A stretch of 64,000 bases of DNA from CAJXVA01 sp963761755 (GCA_963761755.1 CAVXIC010000040.1:186001-250000); one strand, 5' to 3'. Shown: positions 52,160 to 63,601, numbered from the stretch's first letter. Notes: a model not told the origin generated them from the sequence alone. A program made the numbers and translations.

Positions 52160-53029
52160 CTAGAAGGTTGCGCTGAGGTTCAGGCCGAACATCCAGTTCC
52201 GGGGCAGCTCTTCCTCCTCGTCGTTGTCGAACGCGTCATCGACATCGTCACACGCTTCGTCGTCGCCATCGTCGACACAGACCTCCCCGCCGAAGCCCAA
52301 CAGCAGGTCGAACCGCGGTCCTATCGCGACGTGTCGGGCAACGTAGATGTCCAGTCCACCGGTCAGCCGCGCGGTGCCGCGCTTCAAGGTGACGATGGTT
52401 TCTCGGTCTGCAGCCCCAAACTCGCCCTCCCCCGACGATGAGGACGACGAGGCCTCGTAGGTCGAGCGGTTGAGCTGCCAGCCCACGGACACGCCCGCGT
52501 AGGGGTCCAGACGCGTGGTCTTGACCGGGTGAACGAAGAAGAAGGCCAACGGCGAGACCATCAGCGCCTTCGCATCGACCTCCTCGCCGGGGTCGGTGTC
52601 GACGTCGACCTTCATCCGCGCGACGTTGATGCCCGCGCCGAAGCTGACGTACTCGATCGGGCGATAGCCCAGCTCGAGCAGCGCGCCAGGTCCGATCTTC
52701 ACCCGAAGCTCATCGTCATCGCAGAAGTCTCCAAGGCAGTTCGCGAGGCCCGCGGCGACCCGCAGGATGAGCCCGCGGCGGTCGAACTCGGGCTCGGGCT
52801 CGGGCTCGGACTCGGACTCGGCCTCGGCCTCGGCCTCGGCCTGGACGGGCGTCGGTGGGGAGGGCGTCGGTGAGGAGGGCGTCGGTGGGGAGGGCGTCGG
52901 TGAGGTCTCGGGAGGCGGCGTCGGGGCGTCCTCGGCGGGCGCGTCGGTCGTTTCCAGGGGGTCGTAGGGCAGCGCGGAGTCGGCAGGTTGGAGCAGCAGG
53001 ACGGCGAGGAGATGTGGGGTGGTCGACAT
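52160..53029 (-). CDS. Outer-membrane beta-barrel protein with Pro/Glu-rich N-terminal linker
   Basis: 289 residues from ATG 53029. A short hydrophobic start (MSTTPHLLAVLLLQPADSA) may be a signal peptide. Then comes a Thr/Pro/Ser repeat (SPPTPSSPTPSPPTP) and an acidic Glu-Ala/Glu-Ser/Glu-Pro run, about residues 40-82. The rest alternates short amphipathic strands (LILRVAAGLANCLG, VSFGAGINVARMKV, GPRFDLLLGFGGEV) and ends in Phe (NLSATF), the usual outer-membrane C-terminal signal. It lies 83 nt upstream of the CHAT gene on the same strand. Function unknown. Confidence 0.75.
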   Translation of the reverse strand: MSTTPHLLAVLLLQPADSALPYDPLETTDAPAEDAPTPPPETSPTPSPPTPSSPTPSPPTPVQAEAEAEAESESEPEPEPEFDRRGLILRVAAGLANCLGDFCDDDELRVKIGPGALLELGYRPIEYVSFGAGINVARMKVDVDTDPGEEVDAKALMVSPLAFFFVHPVKTTRLDPYAGVSVGWQLNRSTYEASSSSSSGEGEFGAADRETIVTLKRGTARLTGGLDIYVARHVAIGPRFDLLLGFGGEVCVDDGDDEACDDVDDAFDNDEEEELPRNWMFGLNLSATF

Positions 53030-53068
53030 GGGCGGGTCCGTCGTTGAGGGACGACTCGCCTCTGTCGT

Positions 53069-53120
53069 GGTGCCGGGCCCCGATTCGATCCCCCGACGGA
53101 TCGAATCGGGATCCGGCACC
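53069..53120. repeat. 52-bp imperfect palindrome
   Basis: Outer arms GGTGCCGG / CCGGCACC (53069-53076 and 53113-53120) and inner arms CCCGATTCGATCC / GGATCGAATCGGG (53079-53091 and 53098-53110) are both perfect, separated by a 2-nt mismatch and a 6-nt loop. No T-run follows on either strand, so a simple intrinsic terminator is unlikely. It lies between the beta-barrel gene and a gene remnant. Confidence 0.85.
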
Positions 53121-53366
53121 AATGCGCACGCAGAGCCTGCCCGCCGTCCCCCTGTCGACGTAGAGCGAGCCCGAGAGCGTGACGGCGCCGTTGCCGTGCA
53201 CTGCGGTGCCGCGCTCTGCGATCAGCGAGACGGTGCCGCTGATGGTGACCGAGTCCAAGCCGACGATTCCAGCACCGGCCAACTCCGCGCACCGCAGCGC
53301 CGCGGTCGACTCCAGCTCGGCGTCGCACCCCGTCACCCCCATGAAGAACCCGGCGCTGACGCTCAC
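53121..53366 (-). pseudogene. Possible remnant of a small lipoprotein gene
   Basis: The stretch 53030-53575 holds no confident gene. On the minus strand, GTG 53366 opens MSVSAGFFMGVTGC, which resembles a short lipoprotein signal. A protein-like beta-rich run follows (GLDSVTISGTVSLIAERG, GNGAVTLSGSLYVDRG). The frame enters the 52-bp palindrome and continues without a stop into sequence antisense to nothing recognisable and then the shadow of the beta-barrel gene. It looks like a 3'-truncated gene cut by the palindrome, but it could be chance. Confidence 0.25.
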
Positions 53367-53562
53367 CTTGCGAACTTCTTGAAATCTCAGCTTGCGACAT
53401 CGGCAGAAACAATCCGTGTCGAGGACATGTCGCCTCACCCTGCGGGCTTCAACCGCAGCTCCGCGCTCGCGCAGACCCGTGGCGACCAGCGGAGCCGAGT
53501 CTGTTGCGCCTCGGGCAACAGCGCGTCCCAGAACGCGAACGTCCGTTCGCGTCGTTGTGCGC

Positions 53563-53568
53563 TAGCCT
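53563..53568 (+). promoter_or_regulatory. Possible -10 element of the GST gene
   Basis: TAGCCT ends 7 nt before ATG 53576; no -35 recognised. Confidence 0.35.
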
Positions 53569-53575
53569 CCGCCTC

Positions 53576-54184
53576 ATGTCCGCTTTCAAGCTCTACTACA
53601 CGCCGACCAGCTGCGGCGCCGCCAGCTTCCTCACCGCCACCATCGGCGGCATCAACTTCGACTCCGAGACGGTCGACCTCTCGACCCACAAGACCAAGTC
53701 CGGCGCCGACTTCTACGCGATCAACCCCAAGGGCAACGTCCCCACGATCGCCTTCCCCGACGGATCGATCCTCAATGAGAACGTGGCCACGCTGACCTAC
53801 CTCGCGGACAAGGGCGATGCGGGTCTGGCTCCCGAGCCCGGCACCCCGGAGAGGTACCGGTACCTCAACGACCTCGCGCTGGTCGCGACCGAGCTGCATC
53901 CGAGCTTCGGACCCCTGTTCAACCCGAAGCTGCAGGGAGAGGCGCGCGAGGCGGTGATCGAGAACGTGTTCCGCCGCATCGACAAGGTGACCGCGAGGCT
54001 CGACGGCAACCGCTTCCTCAACGGCGTGTCGCTGAGCGCGGCCGACATCTACGCCTACGTCGTGCTGTCGTGGGCTGGGTACATGGAGCTGAAGCTGCCC
54101 GCCGCCGCGCAAACCTACTTCGACGGGCTCAAAGCCAACGAGCACATCCAAAAGGCCCACGCCGCATTGGCCGCGCTGCAGTAG
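53576..54184 (+). CDS. Glutathione S-transferase family protein
   Basis: 202 residues from ATG 53576 (MSAFKLYYTPTSCGAASF). The thioredoxin-like domain has the candidate catalytic Ser/Cys in TPTSCG, the cis-Pro loop NPKGNVPTIAF and the glutathione-binding SILNENVATLTYLAD. The all-helical C-terminal domain includes FLNGVSLSAADIYAYVVLSW, the N-capping box of GSTs. Length is standard. The frame is open to 53504 but the family start is clear. Stands alone; substrate unknown. Confidence 0.92.
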   Translation: MSAFKLYYTPTSCGAASFLTATIGGINFDSETVDLSTHKTKSGADFYAINPKGNVPTIAFPDGSILNENVATLTYLADKGDAGLAPEPGTPERYRYLNDLALVATELHPSFGPLFNPKLQGEAREAVIENVFRRIDKVTARLDGNRFLNGVSLSAADIYAYVVLSWAGYMELKLPAAAQTYFDGLKANEHIQKAHAALAALQ

Positions 54185-54395
54185 CCGTCGAAAAATCCAC
54201 ACCGGTGTGCACCTTTTGACGGGGTGTACGGATCCAAGCGCCTCGCAGCCCGTGGTGGAAGCCAGCTTGACGCGTAGCCGAAGGGGTACGACGGGCTGCG
54301 GGCAGGCGGATAGGGATCCTTGGACGGTCCGGCCCGCCTCGATGATCGACTCGAGAAGTCGACGTTGCCAAGACCAGAACGCGAGGAGCACCGCC

Positions 54396-54849
54396 GTCAC
54401 AGCCCACGCACACCGGCGTCTGCCCGCCACACGCCGCTGACTGCTGGTCGGTGCACTCCACGCAGGCGCCCTCACTCCCGCAGACCGGCGTCGCGGCGTC
54501 GCTCGCTTGGCACGCCGCCTCGGGGTCGGCCGCATCGTTGCACCCCACACAGCTCATCCCCTCGCACACCGGCAACAGCGGGTCCGTGCACTCCGTGCTG
54601 TCCGTACACTCTGGCCCGGCCGTCTCGGTCATCGTGCTCCCGTCGCCGGCCGTCGTGTCGATGCTTCCCTGTGGCAGAGTCGTCCGTCTCCCCGGTCGTG
54701 CCCGAGCTGCCCTGCGTCATCGTCGACGCGACGGTCGTGGTGGACCGCTCGGTATCGCCGTCGGTGTCGCTCATCTCGACAGCCGAGTCTCCGCAGCCCA
54801 TGCCTACGAGAACGAGAGTCGAAAGCGTCGTCAGAGGGGTGCGTATCAT
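54396..54849 (-). pseudogene. Tandem array copy D: truncated lipoprotein gene
   Basis: Starts at ATG 54849, overlapping the end of copy C (ATGA). MIRTPLTTLSTLVLVGMGC gives a good lipobox, and the linker matches copy B. A two-base deletion in the linker relative to the other copies (near 54662) then shifts the frame. The Cys-rich module continues in the new frame, with an 18-nt in-frame deletion, to VGCD. Homology stops near 54396, and the beta-helix half is missing. The frame runs on into unrelated sequence toward the GST gene. Confidence 0.7.
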
Positions 54850-56268
54850 GGCTGGTCGTACCCGGGGAAGCTCGGCATGTCCTGAGGAATGGCGTCTCCG
54901 TCGATGTCGGTGAGCGGGTCGCCCTTGGTCCACTGTGCGATGTCCATGAACACGGCCTCCCCGCTCGCGGTGAGATGATAGTCGTTGGCGGCAGGAGAGA
55001 ACCACGTCCCGTCAAGGTTTCCGACATCAACGTTTCCACCGCCGAGACCGGATCCGTCGACTGCGTTCGTCGTCCACTCCAACGCGCTGCAGCCAACGAC
55101 GGAGTCTCCGCCCGGCCCGACGACGATACTGTTCGCAACGCTGCCCGAACTTCCACTGAGACACTCGAGGTTGTCCGGGCTGGCAAACGTGCCGTTCTCG
55201 GCAATGGTGCTGTAGGTGATGCCGAGCGTCGAGGACGTTGCTCGAATGCCTGGGCCCGCCGAGCTGCCAACGTTTCCGGCCACGGCGGAGTTCAGGATGT
55301 TGAGCTCACCGCCGGAGACATCGATGCCGCCTCCCGAGTTGCTCGCCACCACGCTCCGGCGCAGGTGGGCTCGGCAGCCCCCGGAGATGTCCAGGCCAAC
55401 ACCGGCGTTGTTGCGCACCGCGGCGTCGTCGAGCCATACCGCTTCACCTTGGCACGCGAGACCGTCGCCGGACCCGTTCACGACATCAACTCGGGAGAGG
55501 TAGACGATGCCGTCGCCGAACACTTCCACTGCCTGCGCACCATCGCCCAGAATGACGGGGTCGCCGGTCCCAAGGATGGCAACCTCTGCAGCCGCTCCAA
55601 AATCGACCGTCACGCCGTAGTCCCCGCGGCAAGAACCAGCACCACATCATCCCCCGCACTCAGCCCCGCCACCGCCGCGCTCAGCTCCGCGGCACTCCCA
55701 ACCTCCACGACCTCACTCGCCTCGAAACACGCCCCGGCCTGGTCCCCATCGAGGTGACATGCGCTTTCCGGGCACTGAGCGTGCTCGTCGCAGCCCACAC
55801 ACACCGCGTCCGCTCCGCACACCGGCGTCTGCCCGCCACACGCCGCTGACTGCTGGTCGGTGCACTCCACGCAGGCGCCCTCACTCCCGCACGCCGGCGT
55901 CGCGGCGTCGCTCGCTTGGCACGCCGCATCGGGGTCGGCCGCATCGTTGCACCCCACACAGCTCATCCCCTCGCACACCGGCAACAGCGGGTCCGTGCAC
56001 TCCGAGCTGTCCGTACACTCTGGCCCGGCCGTCTCGGTCATCGTGCTCCCGTCGCCGGCCGTCGTGTCGATGCTCGTCCCTGTGGCAGAGTCGTCCGTCT
56101 CCCCGGTCGTGCCCGAGCTGCCCTGCGTCATCGTCGACGCGACGGTGGTCGTGGACCGCTCGGTATCGCCGTCGGTTTCGTCATCGTCGACGCCGAGTCT
56201 CCGCAGCCCATGCGACGAGGTCTACGGAGCGATGGTCGAAAGCGTGTCGAGAGGGGTGCGTATCTCAT
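54846..56268 (-). pseudogene. Tandem array copy C: frameshifted lipoprotein gene
   Basis: Begins at ATG 56268 (ATGA overlap with copy B). Compared with copy B, small indels in the first 130 nt destroy the signal-peptide frame. From 56131 the Cys-rich module reads normally (MTQGSSGTTGETDD onward). A one-base deletion near 55620 causes a stop at 55610. From 55613 the beta-helix half is open to the normal end SFPGYDQP at 54846. The halves differ from copies A and B in the helix core (AGNVGSSAGPGIRATSS) but are identical in flanking blocks. Confidence 0.72.
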
Positions 56269-57717
56269 GGCTGGTCGTACCCGGGGAAGCTGGGCATCTC
56301 CTGAGGGATGGCGTCGCCGTCGATATCGGTGAGCGGGTCGCCCTTGGTCCACTGCGCGATGTCCATGAACACGGCCTCTCCGCTCGCGGTGAGATGATAG
56401 TCGTTGGCTGGCAGGACTTGACGAACCAGCTGTGCTGATAACCGCATCCGACGTTCTCGATTCTCCCCGCCAGCGTCTCGTCCGCCGCATACGTCTCGAG
56501 AGGTGAGGGAGCCGCACCCGTCGACGGAGTCCCCATCGCGCCACGATGAATCGCAGTTGCGAACCTACGCCGACTGCCGCGCCGATGCACTACAGTGACG
56601 CCTGAGCTGCCGCTGTCCGCTGACGAGTTGCCGCGACAATGCTGGAGTAGCGAATGATCGAAGCGTGTGCTGTTCGCAGCAGATGCCGCCGAACAGCGAT
56701 GCTAAGGCCATCTCCATTGAGACCCACGGCGGAGTTCAGGATGTTGAGCTCACCGCCGGAGACATCGATGCCGCCTCCCGAGTTGCTCGCCACCACGCTC
56801 CGGCGCAGGTGGGCTCGGCAGCCCCCGGAGATGTCCAGACCAACACCGGCGTTGTTGCGCACCGCGGCGTCGTCGAGCCATACCGCTTCACCTCGGCACG
56901 CGAGACCGTCGCCGGACCCGTTCACGACATCAACTCGGGAGAGGTAGAGGATGCCGTCGCCGGAACACGTCCACTGCCCGCGCACCATCGCCCAGAATGA
57001 CGGGGTCGCCGGTTCCAGAGGATGGCAACCTCTGCAGCTCGCTCCAAAATCGACCGTCACGCCGTAGCTCCCCGCGGCAAGCCGGACCACCACATCATCC
57101 CCCGCACTCAGCCCCGCCACCGCCGCGCTCAGCTCCGCGGCGCTCCCAACCTCCACGACCTCACTCGCCTCGAAACACGCCCCGGCCTGGTCCCCATCGA
57201 GGTGACATGCGCTTTCCGGGCACTGAGCATGCTCGTCGCAGCCCACACACACCGCGTCCGCTCCGCACACCGGCGTCTGTCCGCCACACGCCGCTGACTG
57301 CTGGTCGGTGCACTCCACGCAGGCGCCCTCACTCCCGCAGGCCGGCGTCGCGGCGTCGCTCGCTTGGCACGCCGCATCGGGGTCGGCCGCATCGTTGCAC
57401 CCCACACAGCTCATCCCCTCGCACACCGGCAACAGCGGGTCCGTGCACTCCGAGCTGTCCGTACACTCTGGCCCGGCCGTCTCGGTCATCGTGCTCCCGT
57501 CGCCGGCCGTCGTGTCGATGCTCGTCCCTGTGGCAGAGTCGTCCGTCTCCCCGGTCGTGCCCGAGCTGCCCTGCGTCATCGTCGACGCGACGGTCGTGGT
57601 GGACCGCTCGGTATCGCCGTCGGTCTCGCTCATCTCGACAGCCGAGTCTCCGCAGCCCATGCCTACGAGGCCTACGAGAGCGAGGGTCGAAAGCGTCGTC
57701 AGAGGGGTGCGTATCAT
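56265..57717 (-). pseudogene. Tandem array copy B: lipoprotein gene with scattered indels
   Basis: ATG 57717 overlaps the stop of copy A. The signal MIRTPLTTLSTLALVGLVGMGC and Cys-rich module are intact, and the frame is open to 56590 (375 codons). Around 56955-57035 three one-base insertions relative to copy C scramble about 25 residues and then restore the frame. Further indels near 56590-56700 end the frame early. The normal C-terminal end (TASGEAVFMDIAQW ... SFPGYDQP) is still present in frame at 56265-56447. Confidence 0.72.
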
Positions 57718-59309
57718 GGCTGGTCGTACCCGGGGAAGCTGGGCATCTCCTGAGGGATGGCGTCGCCGTCGATATCGGTGAGCGGGTCGCCCTTGGTCCA
57801 CTGCGCGATGTCCATGAACACGGCCTCTCCGCTCGCGGTGAGATGATAGTCGTTGGTGGCAGGACTGACGAACCATGTGCTGATAGCCGATCCGACACTT
57901 TGATTCTCGCCGCCGAGCATCTCGTCCGCCGCTACGCCTGAGAAGTCGAGGGAGGCGCAAACGTCGACAGAGTTCCCATCGGCCACGATGATGGCATTGC
58001 TGACCGACCCCGATGTCGCGCCGATACACTGCAGTGATGAGCTGCCGCTGTCCACTGACGAGTTCGCGACAATGCTGGAGTAGCGAAGGTCGAGCGTCGC
58101 GCTGTTCGCAGAGATGCCGCCGAACAGGGAGCTAAAACCGTCTCCGTTCCGACCCACGGCGGAGTTCAGGATGTTGAGCTCACCGCCGGAGACATCGATG
58201 CCGCCTCCCGAGTTGCTCGCCACCACGCTCCGGCGCAGGTGGGCTCGGCAGCCCCCGGAGATGTCCAGACCAACACCGGCGTTGTTGCGCACCGCGGCGT
58301 CGTCGAGCCATACCGCTTCACCCGAACAGTTGAGCCCGGCGCCTGTTCCGTTGGGCCCGACCGACAGCCCCGATATGTAGACGATTGCATCGCCGGACAC
58401 CCCGAGCACGGCGAAACCGCTATTGCCCGAAATCGATGCGCCGTCAGCTGCGATGAAGGCAACCTCTGCGCTGCCCGTGACCTCGTCGGTGACGCCGGTG
58501 TAGTCGCCAGATGCCAGGACGATCACAGCCGTCTCGTCAGCACTCAGCCCCGCCACCGCCGCGCTCAGCTCCGCGGCACTCCCAACCTCCACGACCTCAC
58601 TCGCCTCGAAACACGCCCCGGCCTGGTCCCCATCGAGGTGACATGCGCTTTCCGGGCACTGAGCATGCTCGTCGCAGCCCACACACACCGCGTCCGCTCC
58701 GCACACCGGCGTCTGTCCGCCACACGCCGCTGACTGCTGGTCGGTGCACTCCACGCAGGCGCCCTCACTCCCGCAGGCCGGCGTCGCGGCGTCGCTCGCT
58801 TGGCACGCCGCATCGGGGTCGGCCGCATCGTTGCACCCCACACAGCTCATCCCCTCGCACACCGGCAACAGCGGGTCCGTGCACTCCGAGCTGTCCGTAC
58901 ACTCTGGCCCGGCCGTCTCGGTCATCGTGCTCCCGTCGCCGGCCGTCGTGTCGATGCTCGTCCCTGTGGCAGAGTCGTCCGTCTCCCCGGTCGTGCCCGA
59001 GCTGCCCTGCGTCATCGTCGACGCGACGGTTTCGCCTTCGCACTCAGCCGCGTCGAGCATGCCGCACGCGTTGCGGCACTCGTCGGCGGGAAGCTCCGCC
59101 ACGCATCCCAAACGTCCTTCGCCCTCGTCCTCCAGCTGACAGTCGCCAGTGCCGATTGTGCAATAGGGCTTGCCCGGGGCCATGACGGCGCAATAGGCAT
59201 CGCCGTCGTTGTTGGCACAATGGTCGGCGTTCAGCACGGTGGTCGTTTTGGTGCAGGCGACGAAGCCGGCGACGAGGCCAAGCGAGACGAGGAGCGATGG
59301 GTGTTTCAT
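57714..59309 (-). CDS. Tandem array copy A: intact Cys-rich/beta-helix lipoprotein
   Basis: 531 residues. MKHPSLLVSLGLVAGFVAC gives the lipobox (Cys19). A Cys-rich N-terminal module unique to this copy (CANNDGDAYCAVMAPG ... CRNACG, to about residue 94) is followed by the linker and Cys-rich module shared with copies B-D (CTDSSECTDPLLPVCEGMSC and others, 20 or so Cys). The C-terminal 270 residues form a right-handed parallel beta-helix (SGGCRAHLRRSVVASNSGGG, DVSGGELNILNSAV) and end SFPGYDQP. Probably surface exposed. The frame is open to 59417, but ATG 59309 gives the signal peptide. The stop overlaps copy B. Confidence 0.85.
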   Translation of the reverse strand: MKHPSLLVSLGLVAGFVACTKTTTVLNADHCANNDGDAYCAVMAPGKPYCTIGTGDCQLEDEGEGRLGCVAELPADECRNACGMLDAAECEGETVASTMTQGSSGTTGETDDSATGTSIDTTAGDGSTMTETAGPECTDSSECTDPLLPVCEGMSCVGCNDAADPDAACQASDAATPACGSEGACVECTDQQSAACGGQTPVCGADAVCVGCDEHAQCPESACHLDGDQAGACFEASEVVEVGSAAELSAAVAGLSADETAVIVLASGDYTGVTDEVTGSAEVAFIAADGASISGNSGFAVLGVSGDAIVYISGLSVGPNGTGAGLNCSGEAVWLDDAAVRNNAGVGLDISGGCRAHLRRSVVASNSGGGIDVSGGELNILNSAVGRNGDGFSSLFGGISANSATLDLRYSSIVANSSVDSGSSSLQCIGATSGSVSNAIIVADGNSVDVCASLDFSGVAADEMLGGENQSVGSAISTWFVSPATNDYHLTASGEAVFMDIAQWTKGDPLTDIDGDAIPQEMPSFPGYDQP

Positions 59310-59349
59310 GTTGGATTCCGAGTTCGAGCGGGGTTGGATTCGAGCGAGC

Positions 59350-60195
59350 TCAAAAAGAGCCATGCAAAGAGACGCCGGCCGCGGTCCGGGTAAGGACTGG
59401 ACGCAAGGCGACGCCACTGCGGCGACGTTTCAGGACGGTGAGATCGACGATGAGCAGTGCCGCACCCGCGAGCAGGCCTGCACCGCCCGCGGCGAGGAGC
59501 GGAATTGCGGTGGGGCGAAAGCTCTCGCGGGTTGCTTCGAGCTGCGTGCCTCCCACGTTCTCCCGGCCATAGAGCACGCCCCCTCCGATGAGCAGCCCGG
59601 CTCCCACGACAGCCACGCCCACGCCAGCCCAGCCCGCCGGGCCGAGCGGAGCAGTCTTGCCATCCCTGGGGGGTTGCCGCGTCGACGCATCGGGAGCTGG
59701 GGGCTCGGTGGGACCAGCCGTCCCTCCATTTCCATCCGCCCCCGCGGGTACGGCCCGGGCGCCGAAGCGCTGTGCGGCCTCGGCAACCTCTTTGAGCACG
59801 GCCCTCACCAGCTCGGTTTCCGAGCAGGTGCAACCGGTGACGATGGCCGCTCCGACCGGCTGCCCTGGGCCGCGATCCGCCGTAACCCGGATGGAGTAGT
59901 CGTAGTCTTCACCGCCAACTTCCACCCCGATGTACTTGGGGGCGGCGGGGTCGAGCGTCGCTTCGAGCCTTTGGATGTCCAGCTGCGCTTCGCCCTCGGC
60001 CACGATCGACTGCTCGATCCGGTCTGCCCCGTCCAAGCCGGGCGCGACCTCGACCCGCAGCACCCGCGCGTCGCGCGGAGCGTCATGCGGAATGTCGGAC
60101 TCGGCGACAGGCTCGGCGGCTCCTGCGCGGGTGGAGGGTGAGGAGACGAACAGCAGGGCGGCGGCCGTGCTCACGGAAGAAAATTTGCGGAGCAT
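59350..60195 (-). CDS. Membrane protein with two C-terminal helices, paralog of the gene at 63601
   Basis: 281 residues from ATG 60195; GTG 60201, which overlaps the kinase stop (GTGA), would add two residues. Signal peptide (MLRKFSSVSTAAALLF), then a mixed alpha/beta domain (about 30-140; DARVLRVEVAPGLDG, YDYSIRVTADRG) and a Pro/Gly/Asp linker. Two hydrophobic helices follow (AGVGVAVVGAGLLIGGG and PLLAAGGAGLLAGAALLIV), and the end is LTRTAAGVSLHGSF. The helices and tail match the partial gene at 63601. Last gene of the kinase operon; role unknown. Confidence 0.75.
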   Translation of the reverse strand: MLRKFSSVSTAAALLFVSSPSTRAGAAEPVAESDIPHDAPRDARVLRVEVAPGLDGADRIEQSIVAEGEAQLDIQRLEATLDPAAPKYIGVEVGGEDYDYSIRVTADRGPGQPVGAAIVTGCTCSETELVRAVLKEVAEAAQRFGARAVPAGADGNGGTAGPTEPPAPDASTRQPPRDGKTAPLGPAGWAGVGVAVVGAGLLIGGGVLYGRENVGGTQLEATRESFRPTAIPLLAAGGAGLLAGAALLIVDLTVLKRRRSGVALRPVLTRTAAGVSLHGSF

Positions 60196-60197
60196 GC

Positions 60198-61732
60198 TCA
60201 CGGGGAGGCCTTCCTCTCGCAGAACGCGGTCATCTTTGCAACCTTCGGGTCGCTGGCCCCAGAGCCCTCGCGAATGCATGCGCTGTATTGCTTGAGTTCC
60301 AGGTGCGCCTTGACCCGCATCGCCTGACGGTCGTCCGCATCCGCGCCGCTCCAGCAGCCGCGGCGCTTGCTGTGCTTGAGAACCGCCGACCATCGGCCCT
60401 GGGTGTGGGCGCTGGCGGCCGCCTCGCGAGCGGAGGCGCAGCGGTCCTCGACCGGTTTGTCCGGCGTGGGGGTGGGGTTGGGGCTGGGGTCTTTGGGTGG
60501 CGGTAGGTCGGCCTTCGCTTCGGGCCGAGGATCCGGCTCCGGCTCCGGCTCCGGCTGCGGCTGCAGCTCCGGCTCAGGGGCGGGCTGAGCGTCGGGGCCA
60601 GCCTTGGTCGGGGTCCGCTGAGCCGCCCTCACATCCTGGCCAAGCAGGAAGCTGGGCGGCGCTGCGGGAGTCGCAGGCGGCGGCGATGGGCGCCCCCACC
60701 ACCAGCCCCCAAGGCCGAGCACCGCCAGCAGTGCCGCCACCCCGAGTCCCCACGCCCAGCGCTGCTGCGCCCCCTTGGGCCGCACGCCTGCGAGCTGCGC
60801 CTGTGCGAGCGGTCCCGACTCCACGGTCATCACCCCGGCCACGGCATCTGGCTGCACAGATCGCTCGTGCACCGCCACCACCGGGCGGCGCAGCTCGTCC
60901 AGCACCGCGTGCAATGCAAGCTCGACCGCTCGTGCCGAGCCGGGGCGCGCCGACGCGTCCACGTCGAGCATCGTACCCAGCAGTTGCGCAAGCGCAGCCG
61001 GGGTCTTGCGCACCGAGGCGACGGGCACTCGTGCGCCTCGCCAGCCCGTCTCGGGCGGTGCGAGGCCGGTCAACATCTGATGCAGGATCGCTCCCATCGC
61101 GTAGACGTCGACCGCCGGCGAGCTCGTCACGCCCGCGGCCTGCTCGGGTGCCATGTACTGCGGAGTGCCGAGCACTTCGCCCGCCGCGGTCAGAGCCTGA
61201 GCCTGACCGCGCTCGCCGAGGTCGGCTGAGACGCCGAAGTCCAGCAGCAGCGCCCGTTCTCCGGAACGAGTGGGCTGGAGCATGATGTTGGCCGGCTTGA
61301 GGTCGCGGTGCACGACGGCCCGGGCATGCGCGGCCGACAGCGACGCGGCCACCTGGGCCATGATCGAGCACGCCCGATCCAGGTCCATTCGCTCATCGGC
61401 CGCCGCGGTCTCGACGAGCACATCGCCCAGATCCACCCCGCGCACGAAGTCCATGACCAGGTAGCGGCGCCCGTCTGGAAGCTGGCCGACATCGTGCACC
61501 GTAACCACGCCCGGGCAGCTCGCCAGTCTGCCCATCACTTCAGCCTCCCGGTCAAAGCGGGCCCCCAGCTCGGGATGCCCCAGCGCATCCGCGTGCTGGA
61601 CCTTGATCGCCACCTGGGCCCCGGTCTGGACGTGCTCGCCGAGAAAGACTCCCCCCATGCCGCCCTGCCGAAACAGGCGGTCGAGGCGGTGTCGGCCCAC
61701 GCACGTGCCCTCGAGTCCTCTCAGTGAGTCGG

Positions 61733-61736
<4 letters not shown>
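60198..61736 (-). CDS. Membrane Ser/Thr protein kinase
   Basis: 512 residues from ATG 61736, overlapping the upstream kinase stop (ATGA). Kinase domain about 15-280: Gly loop LFRQGGMGGVF, Lys45, VVHRDLKPANIML, LDFGVSADL and GTPQYMAPEQ. A membrane helix (WGLGVAALLAVLGLGGWWW) is followed by a Glu/Pro/Gln linker. The C-terminal module of about 80 residues has four Cys (DRCASAREAAASAHTQG, RRGCWSGAD, YSACIREG, AFCERK) and helical repeats, a layout common in myxobacterial kinases. Probably signals in one pathway with the preceding kinase. Confidence 0.9.
60535..60575 (-). repeat. Hexanucleotide repeat encoding Glu-Pro in a kinase linker
   Basis: GGCTCC-type hexamers (plus-strand reading) with GGCTGC variants encode an EPEPEP/QPQPEP run between the membrane helix and the C-terminal module. 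Confidence 0.6.

Positions 61737-63600
<1,864 letters not shown>

Positions 63601-63601
<1 letters not shown>

Larger units (their letters stand above)
54396..59309. repeat. Four-copy tandem gene array, leftward
   Basis: Copies A (59309-57714), B (57717-56265), C (56268-54846) and D (54849-54396) follow head to tail, with the stop of each overlapping the ATG of the next. Unit steps are 1449 and 1419 nt. Long blocks are identical or nearly so (Cys-rich module, GEAVWLDDAAVRNNAGVGLD block, C-terminal 60 codons). They alternate with strongly different blocks in the beta-helix core. Confidence 0.85.

Noticed and set aside
53019..53795. Plus-strand 258-codon frame spanning 53019-53795
   Set aside because: Composition is not protein-like before 53500, and the end is an out-of-frame reading of the GST gene.
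54198..54209. Perfect 12-bp palindrome CACACCGGTGTG just after the GST gene, considered as a terminator or operator
   Set aside because: No loop is possible in a perfect 12-bp palindrome and the T-run is only four bases. It is too short to claim as a site alone.
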